Source: Phycisphaerae bacterium
GTDB taxonomy: Bacteria > Chloroflexota > Anaerolineae > 4572-78 > J111
Assembly: GCA_028285035.1 (NCBI GenBank)
Contig: JANQQF010000049.1
Coordinates: 15,640 to 79,639 of the forward strand
Length of the DNA stretch: 64,000 nt
Reading direction: 5' to 3'
The position numbers and the translations under genes were made by a program. The notes under the pieces were generated by a model. It saw nothing but the letters and a program-made list of their open reading frames with translations. It searched no databases and was not told the origin of the DNA. This document shows, one piece after another, positions 25,813 to 34,817 of this stretch; position 1 is the stretch's first letter, and every line of letters starts with the position of its first letter.

Positions 25813-27006
25813 ATGGATTTTACAATTGCCCCTGAATTACTTGAGCTAAAAAATAAAACGCGCGCCTTAATCGATGACGTTGTGATCCCTTATGAGGCAG
25901 ACGTTCCACACGACCCCAAGGGCTGGCAGGAGATGCGCCTCGCGATGCAAGCTAAAGCGCGAGAAATGGGCGTGTATCTCCCGCAACTTAGCCCAGAATG
26001 GGGCGGTTTAGGTCTCAATTGGCGTGAGTGTTCAGTAATTTTTGAGGAAGCGGGTCGAAGTCTGTTAGGACCACACGCGCTCAATTGCTCGGCCCCTGAT
26101 GAAGGCAACATGCACCTCCTAGAGGCCGTGGCTACGCCTGAGCAAAAGGAAAAATATTTGCGTCCCCTCTCGGCGGGGGAGGTCCGTTCCTGTTTCAGTA
26201 TGACCGAGCCAGCCCCTGGCGCTGGGTCCGACCCCTCCCTTCTACAAACCTATGCCGAGAAACGGGGCGACAAATGGGTGATCAACGGGAAAAAGTGGTT
26301 CATCACTGGAGCGATGGGGGCGGCCTTCACAATTGCGATGGCCCGCACGGATGAGGTAAAAGGTCGCCACGGGGCCACGATGTTTCTGGTCGACGCTGAT
26401 AACCCAGGCTTCCGTATCAATCGCAAAATTGGTACGATGGATGAGTGGGTGCCGGGCGGACACTGTGAGGTTGAGTTTGTCGATTGCGAGGTCAGTGAGG
26501 CTGATGTTTTGGGCGAAATCAATCGAGGTTTTGAGTACGCCCAAGTTCGGCTCGGTCCAGCTCGTCTCACCCACTGTATGCGCTGGACCGGAGCAGCTCG
26601 CCGCACCATTGAGTATGCCACCCGCCACGTGCTGACTCGCGAATCGTTCCGCAAAACCCTGTCCGAACAACAAGGCGTCCAGTGGCAGATTGCCGACTCC
26701 GAAATCGAACTGCACGCTGGCCGGATGATGATCCAACACGCGGCTTGGATGTTAGATCAGGGAGAGCCTGCTCGTCACGAAACAAGCATGACCAAGGTCT
26801 TTGTTTCCGAAACCGTCTGGCGGGTGATGGACCGGGCTGTACAAATGATGGGTGCGTTGGGCATCGCCGAGGACACCCCTGTCTCCCAAATGTACCGCGA
26901 TATGCGTCCCTTCCGCATCTACGATGGCCCTTCCGAGGTGCACCGCCTCAGTATCGCTCGCCGGTTGCTGCGGCGAGCGGCGGCTGAGATTGAGAGTGAG
27001 GGGTAG
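25813..27006 (+). CDS. acyl-CoA dehydrogenase
   Basis: A 397-residue flavoprotein with the family signatures CFSMTEPAPGAGSDP, WFITGAMGAAFTIAMARTD, and near the end MMGALGIAEDTPVSQMYRDM plus IYDGPSEVHRLSIARRLLRR. It introduces the trans-2,3 double bond into an acyl-CoA, passing electrons to ETF. GAAGGAG ribosome site. Chain-length preference cannot be read. Same strand as the EtfD-like gene about 1.8 kb upstream, which would take the electrons onward. The longer, more GC-rich coding sequence resembles its fad-operon relatives. Confidence 0.93.
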   Translation: MDFTIAPELLELKNKTRALIDDVVIPYEADVPHDPKGWQEMRLAMQAKAREMGVYLPQLSPEWGGLGLNWRECSVIFEEAGRSLLGPHALNCSAPDEGNMHLLEAVATPEQKEKYLRPLSAGEVRSCFSMTEPAPGAGSDPSLLQTYAEKRGDKWVINGKKWFITGAMGAAFTIAMARTDEVKGRHGATMFLVDADNPGFRINRKIGTMDEWVPGGHCEVEFVDCEVSEADVLGEINRGFEYAQVRLGPARLTHCMRWTGAARRTIEYATRHVLTRESFRKTLSEQQGVQWQIADSEIELHAGRMMIQHAAWMLDQGEPARHETSMTKVFVSETVWRVMDRAVQMMGALGIAEDTPVSQMYRDMRPFRIYDGPSEVHRLSIARRLLRRAAAEIESEG

Positions 27007-27406
27007 AGAGTAATTTCAAATCAGGTGTAAGGCAATCGGGCCTAATGGTCGATGAGGAATTTCCTGCTCATGCCCGATTGCCCAGCTCCTACGTTGTTTT
27101 TCAAATCAGACCACCCTTCCAATCTTCCACCCTTCCAGTTGCCCACCACTACCTTCTCCTCCCTACAAAGCCAAAAAACCACCACAGGTGCATTTCTGTT
27201 TGGGGGCACGCCTGCTCCCAACCTTCGCGTGGGACTAAAGCCGTCACGCTATCATAGGTAAAAGGAGACTAAAGTCCCCTCTCTAGCCTGCTTCAGCGGG
27301 CTTCAACCTAACATAGGCCGAGGATTTATTCCCGGCCGAAGCTCGAGCCGAACGTCGGCCCAATTCTCGCCCCATAACTGAAACGCACCCCAAAACCATC
27401 CCCCAC
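27007..27406. other. intergenic region with hairpins, no gene
   Basis: Starts with a hairpin GGCAATCGGGC (27031-27041) with GCCCGATTGCC (27072-27082) that probably terminates the acyl-CoA dehydrogenase transcript. Then come ACCCTTCCAATCTTCCACCC word repeats (27112-27140), a GACTAAAGTCCCCTC/GCCTGCTTCAGCGGGC hairpin region (27260-27310), and GGCCGAGG...CCCGGCC pairing near 27320-27350. Short open frames here are not convincing. Confidence 0.5.
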
Positions 27407-27475
27407 TTGACAGTCCAATCAAACCATGATAAACTCGGTATCGTTTCCGGTAATGATACCGGAAACGATACCGAG
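27407..27475 (+). promoter_or_regulatory. promoter and triple LacI-type operator of the sugar locus
   Basis: TTGACA (27407-27412), 17-base spacer, then TGaTAAACT (extended -10, TAAACT at 27430-27435). Directly after lie three back-to-back 12-mers: GGTATCGTTTCC (27437-27448), GGTAATGATACC (27449-27460) and GGAAACGATACC (27461-27472). Together they form a 19-base perfect inverted repeat (27434-27452 with 27457-27475). Each differs at two positions from the operator GGTAACGTTACC at 28531-28542. The site covers the transcription start, so the LacI gene should repress itself. Confidence 0.85.
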
Positions 27476-27483
27476 GATGGTTT

Positions 27484-28500
27484 ATGTCCCATAGAAAATC
27501 TTCCGTCACAATCCACGATGTTGCCCACGCCGCTGGGGTTTCGGTCTCGACCGTCTCCAGGGTGTTAAACAACAAGGATGATGTCTCGGCTGAAACATTT
27601 GAAAATGTACAGCAAGTCATCCAAGATTTGGGCTACACCTCCAGCCTAGCTGCCCGAAGTATGCGTAGCCGAAAAACCAACGTCATTGGCTTGATTATGC
27701 CCGATGTTGACAATCCCTTTTCAATCGAAGTGATGCGTGGCGTCAACCAAGCCATTAAACAATTCGATTACGATCTCATCATCTACACCAGTGGTGATAG
27801 CACCACAACCTCCTGGCCAGCCCGTGAGCAAAAATACACCTCACTTCTCAATGGTAGTGTCACGGATGGGGTTATCGTTGTCGCGCCAACAGCCTCAACC
27901 TTTACCACCAACTTTCCAATTGTCGGCGTCGATCATCATCCTGGTGACGCTGATTTCCCTGCCATCATCGCCACGAATTATGAAGGGGCTTTGTCAGTCA
28001 TGGATTATTTAATTCAGTTAGGTCATCGCCGGATTGGCTTTGTCGGTGGTCGGCAGGACCTACAGAGTGCCATTCGACGAGAACAAGGGTATCTTGAGGG
28101 CCTGAAGCGAGCCGATATCTCTGTTGACCTCAATCTGATCGTAGATGGCAAATTTAGAATGGATTTGGGGTATCAGGCGGGACAACAATTATTGAACCTT
28201 GCTGACCGCCCCACCGCTATTTTTGCGGCGAATGATCAATCAGCCTTTGGGGTGATAAAAGCAGCCCACGAAATGGGTCTAAAGATTCCAGATGATTTAT
28301 CTTTGGTTGGCTTTGACAACAGCCCAGAGTCTACAAATTATTTACCTTCTGGGCTAACAACGGTTGATCAAGGCTTACGCCAGATGGGTTTAGCGGCCAC
28401 AGAAATGCTGATCAACCTTATTAAAGGGGAGGTGATGAATCAATTGATTCACAAAATACCAACCCAACTCATTATTCGTGGTTCTTGTCGGGCCATTTAA
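27484..28500 (+). CDS. LacI-family transcriptional regulator of sugar locus
   Basis: A 338-residue repressor. The helix-turn-helix and hinge are IHDVAHAAGVSVSTVSRVLN, followed by a periplasmic-binding-protein-like sugar domain (IGLIMPDVDNPFSIEVMRGV; RRIGFVGG; AIFAANDQSAFGVIKA; SLVGFDNSP). It binds the palindromes at 27437-27472 over its own promoter and at 28527-28546 before the ABC transporter. The effector is probably a beta-linked disaccharide or glucose, given GH3 and GH1 downstream. Confidence 0.93.
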   Translation: MSHRKSSVTIHDVAHAAGVSVSTVSRVLNNKDDVSAETFENVQQVIQDLGYTSSLAARSMRSRKTNVIGLIMPDVDNPFSIEVMRGVNQAIKQFDYDLIIYTSGDSTTTSWPAREQKYTSLLNGSVTDGVIVVAPTASTFTTNFPIVGVDHHPGDADFPAIIATNYEGALSVMDYLIQLGHRRIGFVGGRQDLQSAIRREQGYLEGLKRADISVDLNLIVDGKFRMDLGYQAGQQLLNLADRPTAIFAANDQSAFGVIKAAHEMGLKIPDDLSLVGFDNSPESTNYLPSGLTTVDQGLRQMGLAATEMLINLIKGEVMNQLIHKIPTQLIIRGSCRAI

Positions 28501-28526
28501 GTGATTGGCTCAAATTTTTTTATCCA

Positions 28527-28546
28527 TTCCGGTAACGTTACCGGAA
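28527..28546 (+). promoter_or_regulatory. LacI operator before ABC transporter operon
   Basis: TTCCGGTAACGTTACCGGAA is a perfect 20-base palindrome with the central CG typical of LacI sites, matching the sites before the LacI gene. It lies about 170 bases before the binding-protein gene. Between them are a strong GGAGG followed by a seven-residue open frame (28570-28593, MVFSNVQ) and hairpins. Confidence 0.8.
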
Positions 28547-28714
28547 ACATTCTCGAAGTGGAGGTGTAAATGGTATTTTCTAATGTTCAATAAAAGGCAA
28601 GCCTTCCCGCTCCCCGTCAAAGAAACGGAAGACCTGCCTAAAGTGGTGTAAATCGCGGTTCACACCAGCGATGATTAAACCAGTCCTTTCCAATTATGTC
28701 AAAGGAGAAGAATC

Positions 28715-30211
28715 ATGCGCAAAGCAATGTTTTATAGTTTAAGCTTACTTGTAATGTTAGCCTTGGCCTTAAGTGCCTGTGGTGGTGCAGCAGCCCCACC
28801 GGCAGCAGCACCTGCCGAAGAAGAACCAGCCGCTGAGACAGAAGCAGAAGTTGTTGAAGAAGAAGCTGCTGAAGAAGCGGCCGCTGAGGAAGAGCCAGCC
28901 GAAGAAGCAATGGCTGAAAAGACCGTTTTGAATGTTTGGTCATTCACCAACGAAATCAACACAATGGCCATTGCTTATGAAGGGCAAAATCCAAATGTTG
29001 ATATTCAATACACAATGATCCCGATGACAGCGGGTGAATATCAAACCAAGCTCAAAGCAGCCTTGGGTACAGCCGATACCCCCGATGTGATTGCCTTAGA
29101 AGCAGCCTTTGTTAAAGAGTTGGTCGAAGCTGATTTTCTGGCTGACTTAGGCGAATTCTTACCAGATGCCGAATCTGCTGGCACCTACCCCTTCGTTATT
29201 GATGTGGGAACCCACGATGGTGTCACTAAAGCTTACGCTTACCAAGCGACTCCTGGGGCTTTGTTTTATCGCCGCAGCTTAGCCAAAGAATATTTTGGCA
29301 CCGATGATCCAGCCGAAGTTCAAGCACTTGTCGCTGATCTGGATAAGTTCACTGAAGCCGCCGCGATCATAAAAGAAAAATCGGGTGGGAACACCTACAT
29401 GGTTGGCTCCAGCGGTGACTTCCAAAACCCCTTCTTCGCCAATCGGGCACAACCTTGGGTCGTTGATGATACCTTGGTGGTCGATCCAATGGTTGAAAAA
29501 TATGTTGAAATCGCCAAGTTATTCCGAGATGAAGGTTATGAAGCCCAAGCCCAACAGTGGCAAGAGGGCTGGTTTGCGGGGATGAATGATAGCTTGGTTG
29601 ACGCAGAAGGTAATGAAAAACAAGTCTTCAGCTACTTCCTCCCCACGTGGGGTCTCCCATACGTACTTGCCCCTAACGCTTCAGCAGCCGATGGCTCTTC
29701 TGACACCAGCGGTGACTGGGGTGTTATTCCTGGACCACTACCCTATCAGTGGGGTGGTACTTGGCTGGGTGCGATTAGTGACAGCCCCAACATCGATTTG
29801 GCCAAAGACTTTGTCCGTTTTGCAACGTTGGATGAAGACAACTTAACCAACTGGGCTACGGGCGTCTATGACAATGATTACCTCAAAGCCATTGATCCTG
29901 ACGTTCCGGAAGATCAAGCGCAAGCCCCTGGCGACTTCGTCTCTAGTCAAGTTGTTGTCGATAAGATTACGGCCTCGTTTGATGACTCAGAATTGAGTGG
30001 CTTCTTGGCTGGGCAAAACTCATACTCTGGCTTTGCTGAAGCAGCGCCATCAGTCAACGCCAAGTTGATGACTGGCTCTGATGATGCTATTCAACGCGCT
30101 CTGAATGATCCGTTGAACCAATACCTCAACGGTGAAATCAGCGAAGAGGATATGTGGGCACAATGGAAAGACTCACTTCGTATTGAGTTCCCTGATTTGA
30201 TTATTCAATAA
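28715..30211 (+). CDS. ABC sugar transporter substrate-binding lipoprotein
   Basis: A 498-residue family 1 (MalE-like) binding protein. Signal ends LALALSACGG, with Cys as lipid anchor, then a linker about 45 residues long of Ala, Pro and Glu (PAEEEPAAETEAEVVEEEAA), then the mature domain from TVLNVWSFTNEINTMAIAYE. Followed by two permeases and glycosidases, and under the LacI operator, so it collects an oligosaccharide. No ATPase gene is in the locus; a shared MsmX/MalK-type ATPase elsewhere is likely. AAAGGAG ribosome site. Confidence 0.92.
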   Translation: MRKAMFYSLSLLVMLALALSACGGAAAPPAAAPAEEEPAAETEAEVVEEEAAEEAAAEEEPAEEAMAEKTVLNVWSFTNEINTMAIAYEGQNPNVDIQYTMIPMTAGEYQTKLKAALGTADTPDVIALEAAFVKELVEADFLADLGEFLPDAESAGTYPFVIDVGTHDGVTKAYAYQATPGALFYRRSLAKEYFGTDDPAEVQALVADLDKFTEAAAIIKEKSGGNTYMVGSSGDFQNPFFANRAQPWVVDDTLVVDPMVEKYVEIAKLFRDEGYEAQAQQWQEGWFAGMNDSLVDAEGNEKQVFSYFLPTWGLPYVLAPNASAADGSSDTSGDWGVIPGPLPYQWGGTWLGAISDSPNIDLAKDFVRFATLDEDNLTNWATGVYDNDYLKAIDPDVPEDQAQAPGDFVSSQVVVDKITASFDDSELSGFLAGQNSYSGFAEAAPSVNAKLMTGSDDAIQRALNDPLNQYLNGEISEEDMWAQWKDSLRIEFPDLIIQ

Positions 30212-30216
30212 GTCAA

Positions 30217-30297
30217 CGTAACAAAGTAGCAAGGTAGCAAAGTAGCAAGGTAGGTAAAAAATCTGCTATCTTGTTACCTTGCACCCCTGCTACCCTA
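30217..30297. repeat. imperfect inverted word repeat between transporter genes
   Basis: AACAAAGTAGCAAGGTAGC and further AAGTAGCAAGG copies run to 30252, then a roughly complementary GCTATCTTGTTACCTTGC and CTGCTACCCT follow. The arms are tandem copies of the word (A)GTAGCAA(A/G)G. Confidence 0.6.
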
Positions 30298-30314
30298 TTT
30301 AATGGAGCCATCTG

Positions 30315-31208
30315 ATGTTCGGATCGAAATTAAATAAAGATTATTATGGCTATCTCTTTATCGCCCCTTTTGTGATCGCTTTCTTGATATTTGGGTTGTA
30401 CCCGGTTTACAACACTTTATATCTGAGCTTCACAGACACAACACTTCTGAGCCGTCAAGCCGACTGGGTTGGTCTCAAGAACTTTACACGGCTATTCGCA
30501 GACGATGTGTTCCTCACAACGGTCACAAACACTTGGGTGATTTGGCTCTTGAATTTTATCCCGCAAATCGGGATCGCGATGCTTTTAGCTGTCTGGTTCA
30601 GCAGTTTGCGGCTCAAGATTCAGGGGGTTGGTTTTTGGCGCGCCATTTTCTTTTTGCCAAACTTGTTGATGCCAGCCGCCGTGGCCGCGCTTTTCTTTAG
30701 CCTCTTCTCCTTCTATGGTCCAGTCAATCAATTTATGGTCCGTTCGGGCTTCCTACCAGAAGCAATGCAATTCCTGCAAGATACCACCATCGCCCGAACA
30801 TTAGTGATCTCGATTCAAACCTGGATGTGGTTTGGGCCAACCATCATCTTGATTATGGCCGGAATGACATCAATCCCGGTTTCGCTATACGAATCCGCAA
30901 TGATCGATGGAGCCAACGAACAACAAATGTTTTGGGGGATTACCGTTCCGCTACTCAAACCCATCCTCATTTATGTGTTTGTCACCTCGCTAGTCGGCGG
31001 AATGCAGATGTTCGATATCCCTTTCCTTTTAACCGATGGGCGTGGCTCGCCGAGCGGCTCAATTATGACCAACAATATTCTAATGTACCTAAAGTTTAGC
31101 AGTAGCAAAGGACACATTGGGGCGGCATCCTCTGTTGGGGTTTTGGTCTTTATTATGACTTGTGTCTGTGCCTTAGGTATCTTTTATTTCTTACGCGAAC
31201 GCGACTAG
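30315..31208 (+). CDS. ABC sugar transporter permease (MalF-like)
   Basis: A 297-residue inner-membrane permease of the MalF/UgpA type with six or so helices and the cytoplasmic EAA loop ESAMIDGANEQQMFWGITVP that docks the ATPase. N-terminus KDYYGYLFIAPFVIAFLIFG. GGAG ribosome site. Partner of the permease that follows 26 bases later. Confidence 0.93.
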   Translation: MFGSKLNKDYYGYLFIAPFVIAFLIFGLYPVYNTLYLSFTDTTLLSRQADWVGLKNFTRLFADDVFLTTVTNTWVIWLLNFIPQIGIAMLLAVWFSSLRLKIQGVGFWRAIFFLPNLLMPAAVAALFFSLFSFYGPVNQFMVRSGFLPEAMQFLQDTTIARTLVISIQTWMWFGPTIILIMAGMTSIPVSLYESAMIDGANEQQMFWGITVPLLKPILIYVFVTSLVGGMQMFDIPFLLTDGRGSPSGSIMTNNILMYLKFSSSKGHIGAASSVGVLVFIMTCVCALGIFYFLRERD

Positions 31209-31234
31209 AGACGGTTAAAAACGGAGAAGCCCTT

Positions 31235-32077
31235 ATGCTAAATTATCAATTCAACACAATGTTATTACGTGGTTTTGTCTACCTTGTGTTACTTGTGTTA
31301 CTTGTTATCACAGTTGTTCCCATTTGGCTATTGATCGTCAATGCGACACGATCCACAACCGAAATCCAGCAAGGCCTAAGTATGATTCCCAGTACACATC
31401 TCATTGAAAATTGGGGAATCTTACAAGGCCGAGGATTGAATCTCGTGCGTGGTTTTAACAACAGTTTATTTGTGGCCGTCACCTCTACGTTATTGACTGT
31501 CTACTTCTCCTTACTAACAGCTTACGGTATTGTTGTTTATGATTTCAAAGGCAAGCAGCTTTTTGCCAATTTTATCGTTATCTTAGTCCTCATCCCGCTA
31601 CAATTATCTATCATCGGCTTCTATCAATATATGGCTCAATTGGGCCTAACGGATAATTATGCCTCGTTGATATTGCCCACCATCGCTTCTGCCGGATCAG
31701 TTTTCTTTGGCAAGCAATATTTCGAGTCGGTCGTCATCAAGGACCTCATCGATGCCGGTCGCGTTGATGGGGCTAGCGAACTGGGCATCTTCCACCGTAT
31801 TATGATGCCACTGGCCGTGCCAGGCGCGGTTACAATGGGCATCTTTGCCTTTGTTGCTTCCTGGAATAATTTTTTCAACGCCTTTATCCTGATCTCATCA
31901 CTTGAAAAATACACCCTGCCGATGCTCGTCCAGACCTTACGAGGCGATGTATATCGGACTGAGTTTGGGGCCATTTATCTTGGTCTTGCTGTCACCATTG
32001 TCCCCATCATCATCATCTATGCTATCTTCTCTCGATACATCGTTAGCGGTATTTCGATGGGATCAGTGAAGGAATAA
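31235..32077 (+). CDS. ABC sugar transporter permease (MalG-like)
   Basis: A 280-residue permease of the MalG/UgpE type with EAA loop DAGRVDGASELGIFHRIMMP. The ATG at 31235, preceded by GGAGAAG, is chosen over an earlier frame opening at 31160 that would overlap the upstream permease. Forms the membrane channel together with the MalF-like protein. Confidence 0.92.
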   Translation: MLNYQFNTMLLRGFVYLVLLVLLVITVVPIWLLIVNATRSTTEIQQGLSMIPSTHLIENWGILQGRGLNLVRGFNNSLFVAVTSTLLTVYFSLLTAYGIVVYDFKGKQLFANFIVILVLIPLQLSIIGFYQYMAQLGLTDNYASLILPTIASAGSVFFGKQYFESVVIKDLIDAGRVDGASELGIFHRIMMPLAVPGAVTMGIFAFVASWNNFFNAFILISSLEKYTLPMLVQTLRGDVYRTEFGAIYLGLAVTIVPIIIIYAIFSRYIVSGISMGSVKE

Positions 32078-32102
32078 ATTCTATGGGAGATTAGAGGTTA
32101 GA

Positions 32103-32163
32103 GATTGGAGATTCTGTTATGCGTTCAACAAAATCTCTAAGTTCCAGTTTTTAATCTCCAATC
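32103..32163. repeat. inverted word repeat before GH3 gene
   Basis: GATTGGAGATT (32103-32113) pairs with AATCTCCAATC (32153-32163). The left side continues the word series GGAGATTAGAGGTTAGAGAT. Confidence 0.6.
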
Positions 32164-32186
32164 ACCTATCAAGGATAAAATAAATA

Positions 32187-34793
32187 ATGGCTCAAGCAAT
32201 ACAAGATATTACAGTGCCATATCTAGATACAACACAACCTATCGATATTCGGGTCAAAGATTTGATCAGCCGGATGACCTTGGCCGAAAAAGTTTCCCAA
32301 ACCGTTTTCACTGCCCCTGCCATCGAGCGGCTCAATATCGCTCAGCACAACTGGTGGAATGAGGGGCTACACGGATTAGGTCGAGCCGGTGGGGCCACGG
32401 TGTTCCCCCAAGCCATCGGCTTAGCTGCGACTTGGCACCCAGAATTACTCAATACTGTTGCTACTTCTATTTCAGATGAAGCCCGCGCCAAGCATCACGA
32501 AGCCAATCGGCAAGGTATCCAGGAGATGTACACCGGTCTCACTTATTGGTCCCCCAATATCAATATTTTTCGTGACCCTCGTTGGGGACGAGGCCAAGAA
32601 ACCTACGGTGAAGATCCATATCTCACCGCAAAAATGGGTTTGGCCTTTGTCAAAGGCTTACAAGGCGATGATCCCTGTTACCTCAAATTAGCCGCCACTC
32701 CAAAACACTTCGCCGTACACAGCGGGCCAGAGTCACTTCGTCACCACTTTGACGCCAAAATCAACGAACAGGATATGCGAGATTTCTATTTATTCGCCTT
32801 TGAAGCGATTGTCAAGGAAGGCAACCCTGCCTCGATTATGGGAGCTTACAACCGTACCAACGGCGAGCCTTGCTGTGCTAGCCCCACCCTGCTTGAAAAG
32901 ATATTGCGCCAAGAGTGGGGCTTTGATGGCTATGTCGTCTCCGACTGCGAAGCCATTCGAGACATCTTTGAGCATCACAAGGTGGTTGACACCGCTGCCG
33001 AAGCAGCAGCTTTGGCCGTGAAGCACGGCTGTGAACTAAACTGCGGCCAGGTTTATACCGCCTTGTTAGACGCGGTCGAGCAAGGCTTGATTGACGAAGC
33101 AACTATTGATCTGGCCGTCACCCGTCTCTTCACTGCTCGCTTCCAACTCGGGATGTTTGATCCACCTGAGCAAGTGCCCTATGCCAAAATTCCTTTAAAT
33201 GTAATTAACTCTGCGAAACATCAAGCTTTGGCCCTTGAAACAGCTCGTGAGGCAATGGTTTTGCTCAAAAATGAGGATAATCTTCTGCCATTGGCCAAGG
33301 ATATTGAGGCAATTGCGGTTATTGGCCCCAATGCGGATGACTTACAGATTTTGATTGGAAATTATCACGGCACCCCACTTACAGCCGTCACCCCGCTTGA
33401 AGGCATCCGCCGCAAGGTCTCGCCCAATACAACGATTTATCACGCACAGGGATGCGCTTTGGCTGAAGGAATGCCTGCCTTGCAGCCGATCCCCACCGAA
33501 TATCTACGCCCCAGTCAGCAGCGTATCGATGAAACAGGCTTGAGAGGGCACTACTACGCAAACGCTCAGCTGAACGGTGAGGCACAGTTAGAACGGATTG
33601 ATCGCCAAATCAACTTCACTTGGACAGATACCAATCCACTGACCCATCAGTGGGGTGATCATTTTAGCATCCAGTGGGATGGCTTTCTCGTCCCCCCCGC
33701 CAGCGGCACTTACGATTTGGGGGCCTATGGTTTTAGCGAATATCGCCTTTATCTGGATAACGAATTAGTGGTCGATAACAAGATGGAGCACCACCCTATT
33801 CTCAAGTCCAAAGCAATTGAATTAGAAGCAGGTCGTTTCTATCAAATACGGCTAGAGTACATCAATGAAGGCCTCGATCCTCAAATTCAGCTTCTATGGA
33901 GTCGCCCCGACATCAATTATGAGGCTCAAGCGTTAGAAGTGGCTCAAAAAGCTGAGGTGATCGTGATGGTGATGGGGCTATCGCCACAATTGGAGGGGGA
34001 AGAAATGCCCGTCCACATCGACGGATTTGCCGGCGGAGACCGAACCGACATCAAATTGCCGGCGGTTCAAGAGAGGCTACTCAAGAAAATCCACGCCTTG
34101 GGCAAGCCTATTGTCTTGGTGTTAAACAATGGCAGTGCTCTGGCCATCAATTGGGCAGCTAAGAACATTCCAGCCATCCTGGAAGCGTGGTATCCAGGGC
34201 AAGCTGGCGGGCTGGCCATTGCTGATATTTTGTTTGGTGACTATAATCCCGCAGGTCGTCTACCGATGACTTTTTTCAAATCTGTGACTGATTTACCCCC
34301 CTTTGAAGATTACAACATCGATGAAAGAACGTATCAGCATTTTTCAGGAGAACCGCTTTTCCCCTTTGGGCACGGGCTAAGTTACACCTCATTTGAATAT
34401 GATAACTTACGGCTCGACCAAGCAACCATCACACCCGGCGAGCGCCTCGCAATCAGTGTTGACATTACCAATCGTGGGGATCAGACTGGTGATGAGGTGG
34501 TCCAGCTATATGTTTGTCTGGAAAAGGAAAAGCGGTCGGCTATCAGACTTAAAGGATTTAAGCGACTGACGTTGAATGCAAACGAGCAAAAGAGAGTCAC
34601 CTTTCAATTGCACAGCCATCAATTAGGGCTATACGATGATTTGATGCGGTATATGGTCAAACCACAAAACGTTGTGGTGTATCTTGGCCGTTCAGCCACC
34701 GATTTGCCGCTTAGTAGGAGTTTTACCATAACTGGGGCAGCCACTGATGCAACAGACGAGAAGATCTTTTTTAGTGAAGTAGCTGTGAATTAG
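32187..34793 (+). CDS. GH3 beta-glucosidase/xylosidase with PA14 domain
   Basis: An 868-residue glycoside hydrolase family 3 protein. N-terminal barrel to about residue 320 with KHFAVHSGPES and nucleophile Asp253 in GYVVSDCEAI; alpha/beta sandwich from AREAMVLLKNED; a PA14 carbohydrate-binding domain inserted at about 445-570 (RGHYYANAQLNG; FSIQWDGFLVPPASGTYDLG); and a fibronectin-III-like end (GDEVVQLYVCLEKEK). No signal peptide, so it acts inside the cell on imported oligosaccharides. Beta-glucosidase versus beta-xylosidase cannot be decided. Part of the LacI locus. Confidence 0.93.
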   Translation: MAQAIQDITVPYLDTTQPIDIRVKDLISRMTLAEKVSQTVFTAPAIERLNIAQHNWWNEGLHGLGRAGGATVFPQAIGLAATWHPELLNTVATSISDEARAKHHEANRQGIQEMYTGLTYWSPNINIFRDPRWGRGQETYGEDPYLTAKMGLAFVKGLQGDDPCYLKLAATPKHFAVHSGPESLRHHFDAKINEQDMRDFYLFAFEAIVKEGNPASIMGAYNRTNGEPCCASPTLLEKILRQEWGFDGYVVSDCEAIRDIFEHHKVVDTAAEAAALAVKHGCELNCGQVYTALLDAVEQGLIDEATIDLAVTRLFTARFQLGMFDPPEQVPYAKIPLNVINSAKHQALALETAREAMVLLKNEDNLLPLAKDIEAIAVIGPNADDLQILIGNYHGTPLTAVTPLEGIRRKVSPNTTIYHAQGCALAEGMPALQPIPTEYLRPSQQRIDETGLRGHYYANAQLNGEAQLERIDRQINFTWTDTNPLTHQWGDHFSIQWDGFLVPPASGTYDLGAYGFSEYRLYLDNELVVDNKMEHHPILKSKAIELEAGRFYQIRLEYINEGLDPQIQLLWSRPDINYEAQALEVAQKAEVIVMVMGLSPQLEGEEMPVHIDGFAGGDRTDIKLPAVQERLLKKIHALGKPIVLVLNNGSALAINWAAKNIPAILEAWYPGQAGGLAIADILFGDYNPAGRLPMTFFKSVTDLPPFEDYNIDERTYQHFSGEPLFPFGHGLSYTSFEYDNLRLDQATITPGERLAISVDITNRGDQTGDEVVQLYVCLEKEKRSAIRLKGFKRLTLNANEQKRVTFQLHSHQLGLYDDLMRYMVKPQNVVVYLGRSATDLPLSRSFTITGAATDATDEKIFFSEVAVN

Positions 34794-34817
34794 ATATATT
34801 TCTTTCAGGAGATGTCA

